Shown: positions 16,533 through 26,377, counted from the stretch's first letter. The stretch: 64,000 nucleotides of DNA from Anaerolineales bacterium (GCA_020060465.1 JAGVAD010000007.1:1-64000), one strand, 5' to 3'. Numbers and translations: made by a program. The notes: a model not told the origin generated them from the letters alone.

Positions 16533-16955
16533 GTGGCTGAACTAAAGACGAAACCGACCGATGAGGGTGTGACAACTTTTCTAAACGGCGTAGAAGATAT
16601 AAAGAAGCGCCAGGATTGTTTTGCGCTGCTGCAGCTAATGAGAGAGGCAGCCGGTGTCGAACCCAAAATGTGGGGCGACAGCGTGGTGGGCTTTGGCAGC
16701 TATCACTATCAATATGCCTCCGGGCGTGAGGGAGATTGGTTCTTGACCGGCTTCTCGCCGCGCAAACAAAACCTCACCTTATATATTATGGCGGGGTTCG
16801 ATCAATATGAGCATTTGCTAAGCCGTCTGGGTAAGTACAAGACCGGCAAAGCGTGTCTCTATATCAAAAAGCTTGAAGATGTGGATGTCGCTGTCTTGCG
16901 TGAGTTAGTGCAACAATCCGTTGAACATATGCGTCGCACCAATCCGAGCGCCTAG
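16533..16955 (+). CDS. DUF1801-family protein
   Basis: 140 residues starting with GTG, placed after AAGGAG. It matches the DUF1801 (YdhG-like) family: KRQDCFALLQLMREA, MWGDSVVGFGSYHYQYASG, and a run of strands LTLYIM and GKACLYIKKLEDVD. The biochemical role of the family is not established. Its 3' end overlaps the stop of the convergent FabH-like gene by 4 nt, leaving no room for a dedicated terminator. Confidence 0.88.
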   Translation: MAELKTKPTDEGVTTFLNGVEDIKKRQDCFALLQLMREAAGVEPKMWGDSVVGFGSYHYQYASGREGDWFLTGFSPRKQNLTLYIMAGFDQYEHLLSRLGKYKTGKACLYIKKLEDVDVAVLRELVQQSVEHMRRTNPSA

Positions 16956-18220
16956 CCAGCCAGCGACACCACCAGCGCGTCGTAATATGTACCCGCTCCA
17001 AAGCCATCAATTAGCACATGGTCGAGAGGTTCCATGCGCGGCAAGCGGCGGAGGAAGGCGATCATGTTCGACGCCGCGCTGACGTTGCCGAATTCGCTCA
17101 ACAGCCAGGGCATATCCAAAACGATACCCTGATCTCGCAGGTGTTTTTCCTTCAGTTTGTTGATTTTGTAGTTGGCGTGATGCACAATCGCCACGGAGAT
17201 CTTCTTGCTGGCGGCGATGCCCTGGTTGATCCGCTCCTGGTAAGCCTGATATACCTCACGTACTACCTGAACGCCGCTGCGCACAAACAGCTTGACCATG
17301 CCCATGGGGCCAGCCATAGAGACGGGTTCTCCATCGCGTGGCTCATTCATCAGCCCGGCCACTCGGATATGACTCTTTCCCTCCTGGCTCACTTCCAGGT
17401 TCGATCCCCCTTCGTGTCGCTGGCGGGTGTGCGGGTAATACATGTGCACTGCCAGGACGCCCTGTTCGTCGAAGACTTCATGAGATTTCCCAACAATGAA
17501 TTCGATGTTCTCGCCGGGGATCACGCCGATCACGCCTGCGCCGTTGCCGAAAAGTTGCAGGGCGTTTTTATCGCGCGAAGCCTGTACGAAGCGGCTTAAC
17601 CCTTCAATACCGCCAACCAGCACTTTTTTGCCCCGCAACTCTTCCGCCAGGTTTCTCTGCATTTGTCCGCCAAAACCCAGTTCGGGGTTCAACGCCAGGT
17701 GCAGCCCGCCTACTGAGCCATCGCAGGCTTTGTGCACGCTGACTTTCAGCGCCTCCTCCGGAATGCCGGCTTGATCGGCGATGCGCAGCGTATAATCTTC
17801 CGAGGCTGGCCCACTGGCGCCGATCAGCACGGCTTGTACTTCTGACGGCTCCCAACCGCAGGCGTGCGCCGCGGCGCGCAGAAAATGCGCTCCCACTGTC
17901 ACCTCGACATCCAGATGCTCTTGCGGCGAGAGGCTGCAAATATGGTGGCGATAATTAAAGCCCAAGGATGCCAGGTCCATCGTTTCGCTTTCCAACAAGG
18001 GCGCTCCCAGTCGGCGCTCGATAAACGCCTTCAAGCTCTCGTTGTCGTATGCCTCTCCCCATGCGCCGTATGCGCCTCCGATCCCCAACTGAGGATTGAA
18101 GACCTGTTGGCTGCCCAGCGGAACGCCGGGCCCGATCGGAATCTCTATCTTATCAACCTGCGGTTGGTCAAAGAAAGGCGCTGCCGCCAGGTTTATAGTT
18201 TCATGAACTGTATCTTCCAT
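16952..18220 (-). CDS. 3-oxoacyl-ACP synthase III (FabH)-like protein
   Basis: 422 residues, longer than classical FabH (about 320). The catalytic triad of the thiolase superfamily is recognisable: C166 in VHKACDGSVGG, a His in IVHHANYKI, and Asn in SEFGNVSAAS. The glycine-rich DGFGAGTYYDAL end is typical. The reaction class is decarboxylative Claisen condensation of an acyl-CoA or -ACP starter. The extended N-terminal region (about 85 residues) and isolated genomic position suggest a specialised synthase rather than the housekeeping FabH. Confidence 0.83.
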   Translation of the reverse strand: MEDTVHETINLAAAPFFDQPQVDKIEIPIGPGVPLGSQQVFNPQLGIGGAYGAWGEAYDNESLKAFIERRLGAPLLESETMDLASLGFNYRHHICSLSPQEHLDVEVTVGAHFLRAAAHACGWEPSEVQAVLIGASGPASEDYTLRIADQAGIPEEALKVSVHKACDGSVGGLHLALNPELGFGGQMQRNLAEELRGKKVLVGGIEGLSRFVQASRDKNALQLFGNGAGVIGVIPGENIEFIVGKSHEVFDEQGVLAVHMYYPHTRQRHEGGSNLEVSQEGKSHIRVAGLMNEPRDGEPVSMAGPMGMVKLFVRSGVQVVREVYQAYQERINQGIAASKKISVAIVHHANYKINKLKEKHLRDQGIVLDMPWLLSEFGNVSAASNMIAFLRRLPRMEPLDHVLIDGFGAGTYYDALVVSLAG

Positions 18221-18410
18221 CTTTCTCGCTCTATCTAAAAAATGATTTGACCTCGATGCAGGTTGCCGCGTATGCGGTCAATGATAACATGTTAACACCC
18301 GCTCAAGTGCAGCGTTACGCCGCGAACCCTGAGAAATATCTAAGGAAAATACTCGCCCAAAGAAATAATTACGCACTTTTTCGGAATGAGCATCTTAACC
18401 AGGGTCAGAA

Positions 18411-19772
18411 TTATTCTCCTCCAAATTCCTTCAGAATGCGCGTCATGTGCCGGGCGTGCTTCAAATAAAGATCCAGGCGGATGTTCTCATTAGGAGCGTG
18501 CGCCAGCGTGCCGGGGTAACCGGCGCCGGCGGTGACCACTGGCAGCTTGAGCGTATGCACGAACGGGTAGTTGGGACCGGAGCCGCCCACCATAGGCACA
18601 ATCTGCATTGGCGCGCCATAGACTGGCTCGGCGGTGCGCACCACCAGATCTACGAAGGGGTGATCCGGGTCGGTGCGCGCCGGCGGTTCGCCGCCCAGAT
18701 CGGTGATGTGCACATCGCTGAAGCCCTCCGCATCCAGGTGCGCCCGCAGCAATTCTAAAACACGTTCCGGACGCTGGTCAGGCACCAGGCGGAAATCCAC
18801 TTTGGCTGATGCGCGCGCTGGCAGCACGGTCTTCGAACCAGGGCCTTGATAGCCGGAGGTCAGCCCGCAGATGGTGCAGGTTGGTTCGAACACCTCAGCC
18901 AATTGAAGCTCCACGCCGCCGGTCAGCCCTTTCAGGAAGGTTTTGACGCCATAGCGTTGTTTATATTCTTCGGCTACTTCCGGCAACGCCGACATCAGCT
19001 CGATGTCGCGTGGGCTGGGCGGGCGCACATCCTCGTAAAAACCAGGGATGCGTATGCGCTCATCAGACCCTTTGAGCGAGTTCAGCGCCCACACCAACCG
19101 CCAGGCGGCATTGGGGAAGATTGAGCCACCCAATCCAGAGTGAGCGTCGGTTTTAGCCGTCTCTACCCAAAGCTCCACATAACAGATGCCGCGCAGCCCT
19201 AGATATTGCATGGGAATTTCGCGATGATCTACGCCGCCGAACTCCCACAAGCAGGCATCGGCTTTCAACAACTCTTGGTGGTTTTCTACGAAGGCAAACA
19301 AATGCTCGCTGCTGGTTTCCTCTTCGCCTTCCACGATGAACTTAATCGTGCAGGGCAGCTCGCCATCCAGGGCTAAAAGGGCGTCAATGGCGTGCAGGCG
19401 GGCGGTAAATTGGCCTTTGTCATCGCTCACCCCGCGTCCGTAGAGCTTGCCGTCGCGCACCTGTGGCTCGAAGGGTGGGCTGTCCCACAGCTCCAGCGGC
19501 TCCGGCGGCTGCACATCGTAGTGATTGTAGATCAGTAAGGTCTTGTCGCTGCGTCCGCGGCGTTCGCCATATACGATTGGCGCGCCGCCGCTGGGCAGCA
19601 CCTGTACAGTGAAACCGCGCCGGTGCAGCATCTCCGCCACCAAGGAGGCGCATTCCTCCAAACCCCAGTTCTGCGCCCCCACGCTGGGCTGTGCAACCAA
19701 ACGGCTCAATTCGGCGATGCTCTCATCCAAATGTTGTTCCAGATAGTGATCAATGGCGGCAAAATCGGTCAT
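18411..19772 (-). CDS. M20-family metallodipeptidase
   Basis: 453 residues. The start at 19772 is preferred because AGGAG lies 5 nt upstream. M20 metal ligands and catalytic residues are seen in IYNHYDVQPPEP (His, Asp), GRGVSDDKGQ (Asp), FIVEGEEETSS (Glu pair) and a His near the end in LAHAPNEN. The layout, with a lid domain in the middle, is that of dipeptidases of the DapE/PepV/CNDP type. It is the last gene of the minus-strand amine-catabolism run, 107 nt after gabT with a hairpin between, so it may be transcribed separately. It could release amino acids or beta-alanine from dipeptides. That is inference. Confidence 0.9.
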   Translation of the reverse strand: MTDFAAIDHYLEQHLDESIAELSRLVAQPSVGAQNWGLEECASLVAEMLHRRGFTVQVLPSGGAPIVYGERRGRSDKTLLIYNHYDVQPPEPLELWDSPPFEPQVRDGKLYGRGVSDDKGQFTARLHAIDALLALDGELPCTIKFIVEGEEETSSEHLFAFVENHQELLKADACLWEFGGVDHREIPMQYLGLRGICYVELWVETAKTDAHSGLGGSIFPNAAWRLVWALNSLKGSDERIRIPGFYEDVRPPSPRDIELMSALPEVAEEYKQRYGVKTFLKGLTGGVELQLAEVFEPTCTICGLTSGYQGPGSKTVLPARASAKVDFRLVPDQRPERVLELLRAHLDAEGFSDVHITDLGGEPPARTDPDHPFVDLVVRTAEPVYGAPMQIVPMVGGSGPNYPFVHTLKLPVVTAGAGYPGTLAHAPNENIRLDLYLKHARHMTRILKEFGGE

Positions 19773-19811
19773 CATCTCTCCTTCAAAACGATTTGAAAAT
19801 AGAACCAACAT

Positions 19812-19845
19812 GAAGCGCCCCATATTTCATCGAGCGGGGCGCTTC
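19812..19845 (-). terminator. hairpin after the GabT-like gene
   Basis: GAAGCGCCCC (19812-19821) pairs with GGGGCGCTTC (19836-19845), a 10-bp stem with a 14-nt loop. It lies 34 nt past the end of the aminotransferase gene. The following minus-strand bases lack a T run, so it may be a weak terminator or an mRNA stabiliser. Confidence 0.5.
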
Positions 19846-19879
19846 AATACCCCAAAATGTTTCCCACAGACTAAAATCC

Positions 19880-21154
19880 CTAACCGAACACCTCTTGGAG
19901 CGACTGGCGAAAGATCTCCAGCCCGTGGTTGATCTGCTCGGCGTTGACGATCAGCGGCGGAATCCAGCGGATCGTGTTATCCCACGGGCCACAGGTGAGC
20001 AGCATCAGGCGGCGCTCCAGGGCCGCGTGGACGACGGCTTTGGCGGCGGCTTTATCCGGCTGGCGTTTGGCGTCGCGGAACTCTGCGCCCACCATTAAAC
20101 CCAGGCCGCGCACATCGCCGATGGCTGGATATTCCTCTTGCAGATGACGCAACCCACTGATCAATTGTTCGCCGCGCTGGCGGGCGTTTTCCAGCAGACT
20201 CTCCTCACGGATGGCTTGAATGGTGGCGACGCCTGCGGCGCAAGCCACGGCGTTGCCGCCAAACGTCCCGCCGTGCGAGCCAGGGATCCATTTTTCCATC
20301 AGCTCCAACCGGCTGAATACTCCGCTTAAAGGCAAGCCGGAGGCGATGCCCTTCGCCACGGTCATGATGTCGGGTATCAGATCAAAGTGCTCTTGGGCGA
20401 ACCATTTCCCCGTGCGCCCGAAGCCGCTCTGGATCTCGTCGGCGATCAGCAGGATGCCATGTTGGTCGCAGATTTGACGCAGACCGCGCAGGAAACTGGT
20501 CGGCGGGACGACGTACCCCCCTTCGCCCATCACGGGTTCCACCAGTATAGCTGCCGTCTCCCAGGGCGCGGTTTGAGAGAGGAGCAGGAATTCCAATTCC
20601 TCCAGACACCAGCGGCTGGTCGTTTCCTCATCCCAGCCGTAGCGGTAGGCATAGGGATAGGGAGCGACGAACACGCCCGGCGTCAATGGCTGGTAACCGG
20701 CGCGGTAGATGGTCTTAGAGGTGGTCAATGCCATGGTAGCGTTGGTGCGCCCGTGGAAACTGCCTTGAAAGACGATCACATTTGGTCGGCCGGTGGCGTG
20801 GCGCGCCAGCTTGATGGCGCCTTCCACCGCTTCTGCCCCCGAGTTGGTGAAGAAGTAGCCATCTAATGAGGGGTGCACAATCTGGCGCAGCTCATGCACC
20901 AGCTCCAACATTGGCTCGTGCACCACGATGTTGATCTGTCCATGCAGCAGCAGACCAGCCTGCTTGCGAATGGCTTCTACCACGCGTGGGTGGCAGTGAC
21001 CGGTGTTGGTCACGGCGATGCCGCAGGTGAAATCCAGGTAAGCTTCGCCATTCTGGTCATATACATAGCAACCTTCTGCCCGCGAGGCAATGATGGGGGT
21101 GTAATGCGGCCAGACCGGCGAGAGATATTTGTAAGAATCGAGGTGGGCAGTCAT
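19880..21154 (-). CDS. gabT: class III aminotransferase, 4-aminobutyrate type
   Basis: 424 residues from the ATG at 21154, which avoids overlapping the upstream gene and has GAGAG ahead of it. It is a PLP enzyme with SGAEAVEGAIKLARHATG, SFHGRTNATMALT, ADEIQSGFGRTG and the PLP-lysine region MTVAKGIASGLPL. The closest match in pattern is GabT, which moves the amino group of 4-aminobutyrate to 2-oxoglutarate to give succinic semialdehyde. In this run, with polyamine uptake and PatA, that role makes sense. Related omega-aminotransferases cannot be excluded. Confidence 0.88.
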   Translation of the reverse strand: MTAHLDSYKYLSPVWPHYTPIIASRAEGCYVYDQNGEAYLDFTCGIAVTNTGHCHPRVVEAIRKQAGLLLHGQINIVVHEPMLELVHELRQIVHPSLDGYFFTNSGAEAVEGAIKLARHATGRPNVIVFQGSFHGRTNATMALTTSKTIYRAGYQPLTPGVFVAPYPYAYRYGWDEETTSRWCLEELEFLLLSQTAPWETAAILVEPVMGEGGYVVPPTSFLRGLRQICDQHGILLIADEIQSGFGRTGKWFAQEHFDLIPDIMTVAKGIASGLPLSGVFSRLELMEKWIPGSHGGTFGGNAVACAAGVATIQAIREESLLENARQRGEQLISGLRHLQEEYPAIGDVRGLGLMVGAEFRDAKRQPDKAAAKAVVHAALERRLMLLTCGPWDNTIRWIPPLIVNAEQINHGLEIFRQSLQEVFG

Positions 21155-21168
21155 AAAGATTCTCTCTT

Positions 21169-23079
21169 CTAAGCCGGTAAATGTTCCGCTGCCCATTCAA
21201 TACCCAAATCCGCCAGGCTGGCGCGGGTGGGAACGCCGTCGCTCGTCCATCCGTTGAGCTGGTAGTACAGGTCGAGAGCAGCTTCAATCTCGGCTGGGTC
21301 GAGCGCCACGCCGGCGGTAGGACCTTCGCCCTGCAGCGGCTGGAAGAATTTCTTAGGCAGCCGGTCATCCTTGCGGGTGAAGCCCTCGCGGGCGTTGAAC
21401 ACCCGCAGCAGGTTCAGCCGTCGTTGACCGACCTTCATCAATTCATACAAGCTCACCCGCCAGCCGGTGACGGCGCGCACCATTTCCACCGTTTCGCTGG
21501 GACCGTAGAGCGTCCATGCCGGACCCCACACAAACTGGCACAGTTCAAGGGTATCCAGCAGCGAATAGAAGATTTGTGTATAAGTGGCGAAGCGCACCTT
21601 CTCTGCGCTCAGGCTATAGGCCGGGGTGGGGTCTTTCAGGTCCAATTCATACAAGCGGTGCAGGTTCAAATCCGCCACCCCTTCTTCATAGTAGGGGTCA
21701 TGCTCGCTGGATTGATGGTCAGCGCCGAAAGGATTGACGGCGTAAATGAGGGCCAGGGAGCGTTTGGCTTGCGGCATATGCGCCGGCGCCTCCTGGTTCT
21801 TCACGGTGATCAAGCAATCTTCAGCCGCTTTGCCCCACAGCCTGGCTGCCCGCGCTGAACCTTGCGCCAACGCCTGCCCCAGAGGTCCCTGATTGTTCAC
21901 CATCAGGCGCAGCGCCTCCAGCATGGCGTCGGCATCGCCAAAGCGCAGCTCCAGTCCGCCGGTGTGTTGCGAACCGATGATGCCTTTCTCGTAACATTCC
22001 ATGGCGAAGGCGATAGTCGCGCCGGCGGAGATGGTGTCCACGCCGTATTGGTTGCAGATTTGGTTGGCCTCGGCGATGGCAGCCAGGTCGCTCACTCCAC
22101 AATACGAGCCGAAGGTGCTTAAGGTCTCATATTCGGGACCGCCGTACAGAGGATCAGCTTTGTAGCGTCCTTCGGTCACCTGCACCACCCGTTTACAGCG
22201 CACAATACAGGCGTGGCAGGTATCGCGATCCTTCAAGATCGTATCGTACATTACTTCGCCGCTGATCGGTTCAGCGCCGGCAAACTGGCCTTGATTGTAG
22301 TTGAAGGTGGGTAAGCTGCCGATGGCATTCTGGAACATGACTACGCTGGCGGTGCCGTACTGCGCCAGGCCGGGCATATCCGGGTTATCCGGCAGAATTT
22401 TGGGGCCGAGTCTGCTCAGCGCCGTCAGGGCTTTCGGGTCAGCGACAGATACGCCACCCTTGCCTTTCACAACGATCGCTTTCAGGTTCTTACTGGCCAT
22501 TACCAGTCCCATGCCGGTGCGCCCGTTATTGCGGTTAGCCATCGAGACCAGGCTGGAGAACAGCACGCCATTTTCCGCGGCGGGGCCATATTGCAACACC
22601 TCTGCCTTCGCTTCGCCCATTTCTTCGCGCAGCAGAGCCTCCACTTCACCGGTAAGCTTGCCTGTTAGATGGCTGGCGTCGTGCAAAGCGGCCTCGCCGT
22701 TCAAGATGGACAGATAGACCGGCTTGGGGGAGCGGCCGCGGATCACGATGCCGTCAAAGCCAGCGAATTTTAGCTCGGCGGGGAAGAAGCCGCCGGATTG
22801 CGAGTCGCCGATGGCGCCGGTGAGCGGCGACTTGGCGTTGGCGTTCAGTCGGCTCTGGCCCGAGATCGGCGCGCCGGTCAGCACGCTGACCATCAGCGCC
22901 AGCACGTTCTCTGGCGAAAGCGCATCCACGCCACGCGGGGTCTCTCGCAAGACGTAATATAGCCCCATGGCGCTGCCGCCCATGTACTTGCGGTAGAAGG
23001 TCTCCGGCGGCTCTTCTACGTTCAGACTCCCTTCTGTCAGATTGACGTGCAGGATTTTTCCGTTATAACCGTATGGCAT
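21169..23079 (-). CDS. aldehyde:ferredoxin oxidoreductase (tungsten-pterin)
   Basis: 636 residues from the ATG at 23079, with GGAGAG ahead. The tungstopterin enzyme family is recognised by GKILHVNLTEG at the start, GGSAMGLYYVL, and AKSPLTGAIGDSQSGG. The [4Fe-4S] ligands are C288, C291 and C295 (TCHACIVRC) plus a distant C514 (LCQFVWGP). It oxidises aldehydes to acids while reducing ferredoxin, in the cytoplasm. Here it may handle aminoaldehydes or succinic semialdehyde made by the neighbouring aminotransferases. It needs molybdopterin loaded with W or Mo, for which two MoeA proteins are encoded at 3560-7159. Confidence 0.95.
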   Translation of the reverse strand: MPYGYNGKILHVNLTEGSLNVEEPPETFYRKYMGGSAMGLYYVLRETPRGVDALSPENVLALMVSVLTGAPISGQSRLNANAKSPLTGAIGDSQSGGFFPAELKFAGFDGIVIRGRSPKPVYLSILNGEAALHDASHLTGKLTGEVEALLREEMGEAKAEVLQYGPAAENGVLFSSLVSMANRNNGRTGMGLVMASKNLKAIVVKGKGGVSVADPKALTALSRLGPKILPDNPDMPGLAQYGTASVVMFQNAIGSLPTFNYNQGQFAGAEPISGEVMYDTILKDRDTCHACIVRCKRVVQVTEGRYKADPLYGGPEYETLSTFGSYCGVSDLAAIAEANQICNQYGVDTISAGATIAFAMECYEKGIIGSQHTGGLELRFGDADAMLEALRLMVNNQGPLGQALAQGSARAARLWGKAAEDCLITVKNQEAPAHMPQAKRSLALIYAVNPFGADHQSSEHDPYYEEGVADLNLHRLYELDLKDPTPAYSLSAEKVRFATYTQIFYSLLDTLELCQFVWGPAWTLYGPSETVEMVRAVTGWRVSLYELMKVGQRRLNLLRVFNAREGFTRKDDRLPKKFFQPLQGEGPTAGVALDPAEIEAALDLYYQLNGWTSDGVPTRASLADLGIEWAAEHLPA

Positions 23080-23112
23080 CTGATCTCTCCTCTCAGGTCT
23101 ATACAAAGTCAG

Positions 23113-24318
23113 CTACATCTCTTTTATCCGATACGGAAAACCATATTCAGCCATCTTTTCCATGAATGGCAGCGGATCAAAGGCTTCTGGCCCTAACACG
23201 CCGACGCCCTTCCACACACCATGTTCCAATAAGTCCCAGCCAATCAGTGGGTTAAAGGCGGTTTGCGCCACCACCGCCTGGCAGCCCCATTTGCGCATAC
23301 ATTCTTCGTTATCCGCCGCCTGGTAGATATATACCTGGCGCGGCTTGCCATCTTTGACGCCCTTCACCCAGGTTCCGGCGCAGGTTTTGCCGAACATGCG
23401 GTCGCCCAGGCGCGCCGGGTTGGGCAGGCAGGCGGCGACCACATCGCGCGGCGCCACCATCACATCTTTAACCTTGATCGGCTCTTTGCTGTCCAGGCCA
23501 AGCATGTGCAGCGTTTTCAGCACGCTGATGAACTTGTCCCCCAGCCCATACTTGAAGGTAACACGTTTGCATTTAACCCATCGCGGCACAAGCAATACCT
23601 CTTCGTGTTCCACATTGACCACCTCAAGTTTGCCAATGCCTTCCGGGAATTCAAAGACCTCTGCTTCGGAAAAGGGCGGCGTGGTGTACCAGCCGCGTTC
23701 TTTCTCCCAGATAATCGGCGGATTCAGGCATTCTTCGATGGTCGTCCAGATGGAAAAACTGGGCGCGAATTCGTAGCCGCGCACCTCCAGGTTAGAGCCA
23801 TCTCGCACACCGATTTCTTCAATCTCGTCGAACAGATAGTCTTGAGCGTAGCGGGCAAACACATCTGCCATGCCCGGCTCCACGCCCAATCCAACCAGGG
23901 CGAGTAGCCCTTTCTTTTCCCAAAGGGGGGCGCGTTCAAACTGGTAATCGCCCAGCTTCACCCCGCACTGATTGTAAGGGTCCTCAGGGTGCGGCTCCGA
24001 AAGAGTCATCGCCAGATCCATATAGGTCTTGCCGGTGTTATAAGCCGCCTCGAAGATGGGTACATTATACAGTGGGTCGGCGGCGTTCATAATCAGGTCA
24101 ACCTGATATTTATTTGCCAGCTCTTCAACCATGTTTTGTTGGGCAGCGTCTACGAACTCGGCGGGAAAACGCGTCGCATCGTTCAGCCGCGCCTGCACTT
24201 CTTTAGCCCGCTCCAGGTTGTAATCTGCCAGCACGATTTGCTCCACCCAGGATTTGGATTGAGCCATGATCGCAATTGCTTCTCCTACGCCTCCAACGCC
24301 TACGAGCAAGACTTTCAT
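23113..24318 (-). CDS. saccharopine dehydrogenase-like oxidoreductase
   Basis: 401 residues from the ATG at 24318 (GGAGAG ahead). An N-terminal Rossmann domain opens with KVLLVGVGGVGEAIA. The family C-terminal domain includes LALVGLGVEPGMADVFA. This is the saccharopine dehydrogenase / lysine 6-dehydrogenase / homospermidine-synthase-like superfamily, which acts on amino acids or imines. In a polyamine and amine gene run, an activity on an amino-acid-derived imine is plausible. The precise substrate is not evident. It sits 33 nt upstream of the aldehyde oxidoreductase. Confidence 0.85.
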   Translation of the reverse strand: MKVLLVGVGGVGEAIAIMAQSKSWVEQIVLADYNLERAKEVQARLNDATRFPAEFVDAAQQNMVEELANKYQVDLIMNAADPLYNVPIFEAAYNTGKTYMDLAMTLSEPHPEDPYNQCGVKLGDYQFERAPLWEKKGLLALVGLGVEPGMADVFARYAQDYLFDEIEEIGVRDGSNLEVRGYEFAPSFSIWTTIEECLNPPIIWEKERGWYTTPPFSEAEVFEFPEGIGKLEVVNVEHEEVLLVPRWVKCKRVTFKYGLGDKFISVLKTLHMLGLDSKEPIKVKDVMVAPRDVVAACLPNPARLGDRMFGKTCAGTWVKGVKDGKPRQVYIYQAADNEECMRKWGCQAVVAQTAFNPLIGWDLLEHGVWKGVGVLGPEAFDPLPFMEKMAEYGFPYRIKEM

Positions 24319-24371
24319 AAAGCACTCTCCGTGTTTTCGCCCGGCTTGCCAGCCGCTTGGTTTCGCTGTCA

Positions 24372-24421
24372 GGCAGCCCAAATAGATGGGCTAAACTGAT
24401 AAGCCCATTTATAGGGCTGCC
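24372..24421 (-). terminator. long imperfect hairpin between potD and the dehydrogenase
   Basis: GGCAGCCC (24372-24379) pairs with GGGCTGCC (24414-24421). After an internal loop, ATGGGCT (24386-24392) pairs with AGCCCAT (24402-24408). The 155-nt gap is the largest inside this gene run. The hairpin lacks a T-tract, so partial termination or mRNA processing that lowers downstream expression is more likely than a full stop. Confidence 0.5.
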
Positions 24422-24472
24422 CGGCGACAAATCAAGGTTTGGATTGAACCTGTTTTTGCTCTGTCAGATAGG

Positions 24473-25546
24473 TTATTCACCTCCCTTGACTTCGGTCCAA
24501 ATTCGATCCCAAAGGGCGGTTGCCTCGCCAATGTCCTTGATCGGCGCAGTCCGTTTCAGATCTTCATCGGAGGGATTGGTAGCGGGGAAGGACATATAAG
24601 CCTCGTACAGCGCCGGGTCTTCCGTCTTGAGCAGTTCCAGGGCGGCTTTGTTGGGGTTGGAGTAAGGGAACTCTTTGGTGATCAGGATGCTATTTTTGGC
24701 GTCTAACACATAGTTGATAAAGGTGAGTGCTGCATCTATGTGCGGCGCGCCCTTCGGAATGGCAAGGTTGTCGAACCAGATGGTGCAACCTTCCTCTGGG
24801 AAAATATACTGAATGGCTTCGTTCTCGCTATGCGCGATGGAGGCTTCGCCGTTCCAGGTTTGCCCCAGCCAGACTTCACCCGCCAGTAGCGCTTGCTTGG
24901 GGTTATCGCTGTCGAACAGTTTGACGTTCGCCATCAGCTCACTCAGTTTGGCTTTGGCCTCCTCCAATTGAGCTGGGTCGGTGGAGTTTTTATCATACCC
25001 CAGGACGGCCAGCACCATCCCCAACACTTCCCGCACGTCATCCAGCAGCACAACCTTGCCGGCAAATTCCGGATCCCATAAATCCGCCCATTTTGTGATC
25101 GGCCGGGAAACCTTGCTGGTATCCACCACCAGGCAGCTCGTTCCCCATTGATAAGGCACCGTATATTCGTTGCCAGGATCGTATTCCAGGTTCCTGAAGC
25201 GCTCGTCAATGTTTTTGATGTTGGGGATCTGAGATAGATCGAGCTTTTCCAGCAGGTTCTGCTTCTTCAGGATCGTAATCATATAGTCGCTAGGGACAAT
25301 CACGTCATAGCCGGAAGCGCCAGCCTGCAACTTCGCCTGGAGTTCTTCGTTGGACGAATAGGTGTCGTAATTTACCTTGATGCCGGTCTCGGCGGTGAAG
25401 TTATCCAACATCGCTTGTGGAATGTACTCCGACCAGGCGTACAGGTTCAGCTCGGTGGACTTGACGGCGGGTTTTTGCCCACCGCCGCAAGCAGCGATCA
25501 GCATCGCAAAAACAACAAATACAGCGGCAATTCGAAAAGTTTTCAT
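24473..25546 (-). CDS. potD: spermidine/putrescine-binding lipoprotein PotD-like
   Basis: 357 residues from the ATG at 25546 (GGAGAG ahead). The lipoprotein signal ends at L-I-A-A-C. The mature part starts LNLYAWSEYIPQAMLDNF, a clear PotD/PotF pattern, with YDVIVPSDYMI, GEVWLGQTWNGEA and EGCTIWFDNLAIPKGA. It captures polyamine outside the membrane for the PotABC transporter encoded just upstream. Ligand preference (putrescine or spermidine) cannot be judged by eye. The presence of PatA favours putrescine. Confidence 0.93.
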   Translation of the reverse strand: MKTFRIAAVFVVFAMLIAACGGGQKPAVKSTELNLYAWSEYIPQAMLDNFTAETGIKVNYDTYSSNEELQAKLQAGASGYDVIVPSDYMITILKKQNLLEKLDLSQIPNIKNIDERFRNLEYDPGNEYTVPYQWGTSCLVVDTSKVSRPITKWADLWDPEFAGKVVLLDDVREVLGMVLAVLGYDKNSTDPAQLEEAKAKLSELMANVKLFDSDNPKQALLAGEVWLGQTWNGEASIAHSENEAIQYIFPEEGCTIWFDNLAIPKGAPHIDAALTFINYVLDAKNSILITKEFPYSNPNKAALELLKTEDPALYEAYMSFPATNPSDEDLKRTAPIKDIGEATALWDRIWTEVKGGE

Positions 25547-25582
25547 CTGTCTCTCTCCTCTTGGCATAGAATGGTAGATCTT

Positions 25583-26377
25583 TTAGCGTGTCTGCTGCGG
25601 CGATTGACTGCGTTGGGCGATCTGCCCGATCAGCAGAACAATGAACACAGTCAGCACCCACAAAGTTGACAGGGCGTTCACCTCTGGGGTCACCGCAAAG
25701 CGCACCATCGAAAAGATGCGCAGCGGCAGGGTGGTGGAGCCTGGCCCGGCGGTGAAATAGGTGATGACATAATCATCCAACGAGAGCGTAAAAGCCAGCA
25801 GCGCGCCTGAAAGCACGCCGGGCATGATGGTGGGCAGCGTTACCCGCCAGAAGGTGGTTAGTTCGTTGGCGCCCAAATCCATTGCTGCCTCTTCGATGGA
25901 TTTATCGAAGCCGTGCAGACGAGCGCGCACCACCAGGGTCACGAAGGGGATATTAAAAGCGATGTGCGAAAGCGTGATAGTGCCCAGACCTAAAGTCAAC
26001 CCGATCGAAGCGAAAAAAGCCAGCAGCGAAATGCCCATCACCACTTCGGGGATGATGACCGGTACATACAGCAGCGACTCAGCCGCGCCATATCCAGGAA
26101 AGCGATACCGTTGCAGCGCCAGAGCCGCCAATGTACCGATGACAGTGGAAATAATTGTAGAGGTGAAAGCAATGATCAGCGTATTGCGCGTGGCCAGGAT
26201 CACATTCTGGTCGTTGAATAGCACCTTATACCATTGTAGTGTAAAACCTTCCCAACGCACGTTGATCTTCTGCGTGTTAAACGAGAAGATGATTAATATC
26301 AGGATGGGGAAATAAATATAAGCATAAGCCAAAAGAGCGTAGATTCGCAGCCAAAGGGCGGGTTTCTTTTCGCTCAT
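25583..26377 (-). CDS. potC: polyamine ABC permease PotC-like
   Basis: 264 residues with six membrane segments. The start at 26377 makes an ATGA overlap with potB. The ABC permease EAA loop reads EEAAMDLGANELTTFWRVTLPTIM[...]G, the contact point for the ATPase. SLDDYVITYFTAGPG is typical of PotC. With PotB it forms the inner-membrane channel for the PotD-delivered substrate. Confidence 0.94.
   Translation of the reverse strand: MSEKKPALWLRIYALLAYAYIYFPILILIIFSFNTQKINVRWEGFTLQWYKVLFNDQNVILATRNTLIIAFTSTIISTVIGTLAALALQRYRFPGYGAAESLLYVPVIIPEVVMGISLLAFFASIGLTLGLGTITLSHIAFNIPFVTLVVRARLHGFDKSIEEAAMDLGANELTTFWRVTLPTIMPGVLSGALLAFTLSLDDYVITYFTAGPGSTTLPLRIFSMVRFAVTPEVNALSTLWVLTVFIVLLIGQIAQRSQSPQQTR

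Noticed and set aside
18247-18468. 73-codon + strand ORF between the FabH-like and M20 genes
   Set aside because: Starts with TTG and has no ribosome site. It overlaps the M20 3' end and shows no family resemblance.
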